52,671 nucleotides of DNA, from the NCBI GenBank assembly GCA_025359425.1, contig JANYGC010000006.1:1-52671 (forward strand). Reading direction: 5' to 3'. How positions within the stretch are numbered: position 1 is the first letter of the stretch; every line of letters begins with the position of its first letter. The stretch is from Sphingomonadaceae bacterium. GTDB taxonomy: Bacteria > Pseudomonadota > Alphaproteobacteria > Sphingomonadales > Sphingomonadaceae. Below the pieces are notes generated by a model. The model saw only the letters and a program-made list of their open reading frames with translations. It ran no database searches and was not told where the DNA came from. Shown here in pieces: positions 49,164 through 52,671 of this stretch. A program made the position numbers and the translations under genes.

Positions 49164-49891
49164 GCGATGCGGCGCTGGCTGCGCAGCTGGCAAGTGAGGC
49201 AGGCGCACTGCTCGCCGATCTGCGTGCCTATGGCGACCGCACCGGCAAGGCGCTGGGCGATGCTGGCGACCACGCCGCCAATGCGCTGATTTGCCACGCG
49301 CTGCGCACCGCTCGCCCTCACGACGGGCTGCTGTCCGAAGAGGAGAAGGACAACCCTGCGCGGCTCGAACACGCGCGGGTGTGGATTGTCGATCCGCTCG
49401 ACGGGACCCGCGAATATGGCGAAGGGCGCAGCGACTGGGCGGTCCACGTTGCGCTGGCGGTGAACGGCAAGCCTGTCGTGGGCGCGGTGGCGTTGCCCGG
49501 GTTCGATGGCAGCCCGGTGTTGCGCAGCGACCAGACAGCCGCGGTGCCGCATGCGCAGGACAAGCCGCGACTGGTGGTCAGCCGCACCCGCCCCGCCGCT
49601 GAGGCTCTCGCAGTCGCTGAAGCGCTTGGCGGCGAACTGATCCCGATGGGCAGCGCCGGGGCCAAGGCGATGGCCGTAGTGCTTGGACAAGCCGACATCT
49701 ATCTGCATTCGGGCGGGCAATACGAATGGGACAGTTGCGCGCCCGTCGCCGTGGCGCAGGCGCATGGACTGCATTGCTCGCGGCTGGATGGCTCGCCCTT
49801 GGTCTACAACCAGCGCGATACCTACATGCCCGATCTGCTGATCTGCCGGCCCGAATGGGCGGAGCGGGTGCTGGGGTTGCTATCAAAATAG
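49145..49891 (+). CDS. cysQ: 3'(2'),5'-bisphosphate nucleotidase CysQ
   Basis: A 248-residue Mg-dependent, lithium-type phosphatase that removes the 3'-phosphate from PAP, the by-product of PAPS use. The three metal-binding motifs are present: LSEEEKDN with the Glu pair, the core [10 protein letters not shown], and [14 protein letters not shown] near the C-terminus. The start at 49145 overlaps the cysNC end by 19 bases. The family's usual upstream substrate-binding Asp is within GDAGDHAAN. Convergent with an acyl-CoA dehydrogenase gene beyond a large hairpin element. Confidence 0.92.
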   Translation: MDAHDLSDAALAAQLASEAGALLADLRAYGDRTGKALGDAGDHAANALICHALRTARPHDGLLSEEEKDNPARLEHARVWIVDPLDGTREYGEGRSDWAVHVALAVNGKPVVGAVALPGFDGSPVLRSDQTAAVPHAQDKPRLVVSRTRPAAEALAVAEALGGELIPMGSAGAKAMAVVLGQADIYLHSGGQYEWDSCAPVAVAQAHGLHCSRLDGSPLVYNQRDTYMPDLLICRPEWAERVLGLLSK

Positions 49892-49900
49892 CATGCCGAT

Positions 49901-50002
49901 CGTCATCCCGGCGAAGGCCGGGACCCAGACCGAGCAAACAAACGACGCCGCAGTGCGGCGACATTATTTTCGCGCTGGGTCCCGGCCTTCGCCGGGATGA
50001 CG
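49901..50002. repeat. Inverted repeat element E (perfect 28-base arms)
   Basis: Two perfect 28-base arms (49901-49928 and 49975-50002), each starting or ending in CGTCATCCCGGCGAAGGCCG, flank a 46-base centre with its own palindrome (CGCCGCAGTGCGGCG). It lies between the convergent stops of cysQ and an acyl-CoA dehydrogenase gene. The transcript would form a very stable hairpin, so it may act as a terminator for both. Elements of this type are common in this bacterial group, by my recollection. A partial copy occurs at 47212-47224. Confidence 0.85.
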
Positions 50003-50030
50003 GAATGCAGGTGGGGGCGAGCCCGCTCCT

Positions 50031-51236
50031 CTAAGCGGGGATCTGGTTAAACGGGATGCCCTTGTCGGGGCGGTAGTCCTGCGGCAGGCCCAGCACCTTT
50101 TCGGCGATGGTGTTGAGCAGCACTTCGTCCGATCCCCCGGCGATTCGTCCGGTCGGCGCGTTGAGCCAGCTGGTGCCCCAGTCTTCTTTGACATAGGCGT
50201 GCTGATCGAATGGCAGCGCCGCGGTGCCTTGCAGATCGAGCGCCAGTTCGGACAGCTTCTGCCGGCTGCGCACCGCGACCAGCTTTTGCAGTGAGCCTTC
50301 GGGCCCCGGCTGCATCCCGGCCTGCATCATCAACATGGCCCGCTGGGTGATCGAATCGAGCCCGGCGCGCATCGCGTGGTTGCGCGCGATCGCCGAGCGG
50401 ATCCGGCCATCTTCAATCGCCGGGCGGCCGTTCAGCTGGGTCTCCTTGGCGAGTTTGACGAAGAGATCCAGATGCGGCCCAAACCCGGCGCTGTCGGTGG
50501 CGATGTAGCGTTCGATCATCAGCGTGTGCAGCGCGAGGCCAAAGCCCCCGCCAACCTCGCCCATGCGCTGGTTGTCTTCCAGCCGGACATCGTCAAAAAA
50601 CACTTCGTTGACGTGGCTATCCCCGCCGGCCAGCTTGATCGGGCGGACTTCGACCCCCGCAGCCTTCATATCGACCCAGAAATAGGTCAGCCCCTTGTGC
50701 TTGGCGACGGTGGGATCGCTGCGGGTGACGATCACGCCGTAATCCGCGTACTGGGCCCAGCTGGTCCAGACCTTCTGGCCGTTCATCCGCCAGCCGTTAC
50801 CATCGGGTTCGACCTTGGTGCGCAGCGCTGCAAGATCGGACCCGCCCGAAGGTTCGGAGAACAGCTGGCACCAGATTTCCTCGCCGCGCAGCGCCTTGGT
50901 CACGCGTTCCTTCACGAACTCGCGGTCCTGCCCGTAATGGATCATCATCGGCACCGGCATACCCAGTGAAATCCCGAAGAAGCCGACCGGCATGCCGTAG
51001 CGCATTTCCTCGGCATCGAAGGCGATCTTGTGGAGGTTGCTCAGCCCCTGCCCGCCAAATTCGGGCGACCAGTTGATCCCGGCAAATCCGGCATCATAGC
51101 GCGCCGCCATATATTCGCGGCCGAGCGCGAGGTCTTGTTCGACGGTGTTGCCTTGCCGCGCCGGCCGGGCATACTTGGGGGCCATGGCGTTCAGAAAGGC
51201 GCGCGCCGTTTGGCGATAGGTTTCGAGCTCGCTCAT
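50031..51236 (-). CDS. Acyl-CoA dehydrogenase, catalytic-type subunit
   Basis: A 401-residue protein of the FadE-like group with WSPEFGGQGLSNLHKIAFDAEEM, CQLFSEPSGGSDLAALRTKV (FAD/substrate region), MNGQKVWTSWAQYADYG, HVNEVFFDDVRLEDNQRMGE, and LMIERYIA, where the Glu fits the catalytic base of the long-chain type. The C-terminal GRIAGGSDEVLLNTIAEKVLGLP matches the end of the family. The second FAD motif (QxHGGxG) is missing but occurs in the neighbouring 360-residue protein. Start overlaps that gene's stop by 4 bases (ATGA). It is most likely one subunit of a two-gene heteromer. Confidence 0.9.
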   Translation of the reverse strand: MSELETYRQTARAFLNAMAPKYARPARQGNTVEQDLALGREYMAARYDAGFAGINWSPEFGGQGLSNLHKIAFDAEEMRYGMPVGFFGISLGMPVPMMIHYGQDREFVKERVTKALRGEEIWCQLFSEPSGGSDLAALRTKVEPDGNGWRMNGQKVWTSWAQYADYGVIVTRSDPTVAKHKGLTYFWVDMKAAGVEVRPIKLAGGDSHVNEVFFDDVRLEDNQRMGEVGGGFGLALHTLMIERYIATDSAGFGPHLDLFVKLAKETQLNGRPAIEDGRIRSAIARNHAMRAGLDSITQRAMLMMQAGMQPGPEGSLQKLVAVRSRQKLSELALDLQGTAALPFDQHAYVKEDWGTSWLNAPTGRIAGGSDEVLLNTIAEKVLGLPQDYRPDKGIPFNQIPA

Positions 51237-52315
51237 GCTGCCTCTCCCGCAAGTTGATCGACCAACAGGTCTTCCCAGAACAGCAGGTTGCCCTGCTCGA
51301 TCCCCAAACTGCGCGCGCGGCGCATGTGAAGGTGGAGGCCCTGGTCCCAGGTTACCCCGATGCCGCCGTGGATCTGCACGCAGTCACGCGAGGCGGTGTC
51401 ATAGGCTTCGGTTGCCGAGAGCCGCGCGTCGGCGGCAGCGATCAGGAATTCTTCCGTGCCTTCGCTCGCAGCAGCGTGGATGCAGTTGGCGCGGGCCACT
51501 TCGATCAGTCCGTAAAGCTCGGCAATGCGGTGCTTGATCGACTGAAACGCGCCGATCGGTTGGCCGAACGCTTTGCGGGTCAGCGCATAGTCGCGCGCAA
51601 TGTTCAGCAAGGCCTCAGCCCCGCCGACCTGCTCATGCGCGGTGACCACGGCCATGCGGGCGAGCACGTCCCGGGCCAGGCCAAGCGCGGCGGCGCCTTC
51701 GGCCAGTTGGACCGCTGGAGTGCCGTTAAAAACCAGATCGGCGTAGAGCCGGGAGTTGTCGAAGCTGGGGACCGCAGTGCGCGTCACATCGGTCAGGTCG
51801 GCGGCGACCAAGACCGGCGTACCGTTGGTGCTCGCCAGCACCACCGCGAGGTCGGCCTTGAGCCCGCCGATCACCGCCGGCTTGGTTCCATTAAGCTTGC
51901 CATCAGCAAAACTCACCACCGACTTGGCCGGGAGCGGAGCGCTGCCCTCAGCGAAGGCGACGGTGGCGAGCTTCTCGCCCCCGGCCAGCGCGGCAAGATC
52001 ACCGGTGTGTCCGGCAGCCAGCAGCGCCTGCGCCGCGCCATAACCCACCGTCAGGAACGGTGCGCCCGAGGTCGCGGCACCAGCCGCTTGTGCCACCAAG
52101 CCCAGTTCGGTCAGCCCGAGGCCAAGCCCGCCGTGCTCTTCGGGCAGCGCCAGCGCGGTCCAGCCTTGCTCGACTGCGGTGTCCCAGAACGGTTGATCGA
52201 TCCCACCGACCTGCTCGAGCAGCGCGAGCAACCGGCCCTTGTCCATCCGCGCATCGAGCACGCGGCGGCTTTCGGTGGCGATGGCCTGCTGGCCCTCGTC
52301 GTACAACATAGACAT
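51233..52315 (-). CDS. Acyl-CoA dehydrogenase, accessory-type subunit
   Basis: A 360-residue acyl-CoA dehydrogenase-like protein that differs from the classic form. It has the opening EEHGGLGLGLTELGLVAQAAG and the C-terminal region CVQIHGGIGVTWDQGLHLHMRRA with the QIHGG FAD motif. It lacks the SEP-type FAD region and the ER pair of the catalytic helix (ARMAVVTAHEQVGGAEAL instead). This complementarity with the next gene points to a heteromeric enzyme, as known for some mycobacterial steroid enzymes. Start ATG 52315 with GGGAGAG before it. A perfect 18-base palindrome lies 28 bases upstream. It begins the two-gene operon. Confidence 0.88.
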   Translation of the reverse strand: MSMLYDEGQQAIATESRRVLDARMDKGRLLALLEQVGGIDQPFWDTAVEQGWTALALPEEHGGLGLGLTELGLVAQAAGAATSGAPFLTVGYGAAQALLAAGHTGDLAALAGGEKLATVAFAEGSAPLPAKSVVSFADGKLNGTKPAVIGGLKADLAVVLASTNGTPVLVAADLTDVTRTAVPSFDNSRLYADLVFNGTPAVQLAEGAAALGLARDVLARMAVVTAHEQVGGAEALLNIARDYALTRKAFGQPIGAFQSIKHRIAELYGLIEVARANCIHAAASEGTEEFLIAAADARLSATEAYDTASRDCVQIHGGIGVTWDQGLHLHMRRARSLGIEQGNLLFWEDLLVDQLAGEAA

Positions 52316-52342
52316 GGCGCGAATCTCTCCCTTTGGCAGCGT

Positions 52343-52360
52343 TTTAATCGTGCGATTAAA
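52343..52360. promoter_or_regulatory. Perfect 18-base palindrome (likely repressor operator)
   Basis: TTTAATCG (52343-52350), TG, CGATTAAA (52353-52360) is a perfect dyad ahead of the acyl-CoA dehydrogenase pair. On the minus strand TTGGCA-like TTGCCA (52363-52368) stands right above it, so a repressor there would block RNA polymerase. Short TetR-family operators often look like this. No regulator gene is in the window. Confidence 0.65.
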
Positions 52361-52541
52361 CTTGGCAAGAGCTCTGGCCCGCCACTTCGTCGATCAGCGA
52401 GGGCCGGCTTTGGCGTTGGGTCTTGCCAATCGGATCGTTCCCCGTTAGGGGCGCGCGCTTCACTGATGCGTGTTTCAGGGTCTGCCTGGCTAATTAGGGC
52501 TGCCAGGGCCGATCCAGCGTGTCCCAGTCTAGGAGACGAAA

Positions 52542-52671
52542 ATGCCCAAGCTCAAGACGAAGAGCGGCGTCAAAAAGCGCTTCAAGCTCACCGCCACCGG
52601 CAAGATCAAGCACGGTGCGGTTGGCAAGCGGCACCGATTGATGAGCCACAATGCCAAGTACATCCGCCAGC
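52542..52671 (+). CDS. rpmI: Ribosomal protein bL35, 5' part (runs off right edge)
   Basis: The first 43 residues of bL35: [20 protein letters not shown], then [20 protein letters not shown], the standard Lys/Arg-rich sequence of this large-subunit protein. A clear AGGAG (52531-52535) precedes the ATG by 6 bases. The upstream gene is the divergent dehydrogenase, so infC is not adjacent, and rpmI must have its own promoter within 52361-52541. A TTGCCA (52423-52428) with TAGGGG 17 bases on is a weak candidate. A small stem (CCTGGC 52486-52491, GCCAGG 52503-52508) lies in the leader. rplT is expected to follow outside the window. Confidence 0.95.
   Translation, partial: MPKLKTKSGVKKRFKLTATGKIKHGAVGKRHRLMSHNAKYIRQ

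Noticed and set aside
51233..52315. Accessory dehydrogenase subunit as a decayed pseudogene
   Set aside because: The frame is intact, it overlaps its partner by ATGA, and the lost motifs are exactly those kept by the partner, which fits a heteromer better than decay.

Overview
The window reads as a continuous piece of chromosome from a high-GC alphaproteobacterium, most likely a member of the Sphingomonadales. Supporting signs are the sphingomonad-like 5' end of 16S rRNA at the left edge, an Atm1-type ABC exporter with the features of the Novosphingobium-type transporter, proteins known mainly from alphaproteobacteria (COQ9, a CBP3-type bc1 chaperone, EipA/DUF1134, DUF4402), and many short GC-rich palindromic intergenic repeats. 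Genus and species cannot be fixed from the sequence alone. I see no prophage, transposase, integrase, CRISPR array or plasmid function. This is core or near-core chromosome with tight, often overlapping genes.

Left part (1-7.4 kb): the start of an rRNA operon on the minus strand with its leader and promoter; a glycosyltransferase and a polysaccharide flippase overlapping by 4 bases; a convergent glycosyltransferase-like gene; a secreted double-motif retropepsin-like protein; and an Atm1-type exporter. From 7.5 to 15.7 kb the minus strand carries a DUF1737 gene, hslU, hslV, bamE, then ssb, feoB and feoA with a good Fur box, then COQ9 and an ankyrin protein. A bc1-complex chaperone and YceD lie on the plus strand between bamE and ssb.

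Middle part (15.8-28.8 kb): plus-strand genes for Sco, YcgN, a YgjP-type metallopeptidase, a DUF4402 protein, a small membrane protein, and ribD/ribE. They meet minus-strand genes for an OmpA-family protein, a GNAT acetyltransferase and an aromatic aminotransferase. DUF983, DUF2059 and EipA genes follow, then tRNA-Ser(GCU) with its own promoter, then a valine-catabolism run mmsA-ridA-mmsB.

Right part (28.8-52.7 kb): a galactoside cluster (GH42 beta-galactosidase, galT, galK, GPH-family symporter); an alpha-2-macroglobulin/pbpC pair for envelope defence; an operon of a CaiB-type CoA-transferase, a thiolase and an acyl-CoA dehydrogenase; the sulfate-activation set cysD-cysNC-cysQ; a pair of acyl-CoA dehydrogenases that look like two halves of one heteromer, with a perfect 18-base palindrome at their promoter; and the start of rpmI at the right edge.

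I did not find a clearly new multi-gene system. The observations most worth checking are small: a candidate 37-residue membrane microprotein, a perfect inverted repeat abutting the hslV start codon, the palindromic operator of the acyl-CoA dehydrogenase pair, a family of paired palindromes placed exactly between operons, and an alpha-2-macroglobulin that keeps its thioester motif but lacks a lipobox. All calls come from reading the sequence; no database search was run.
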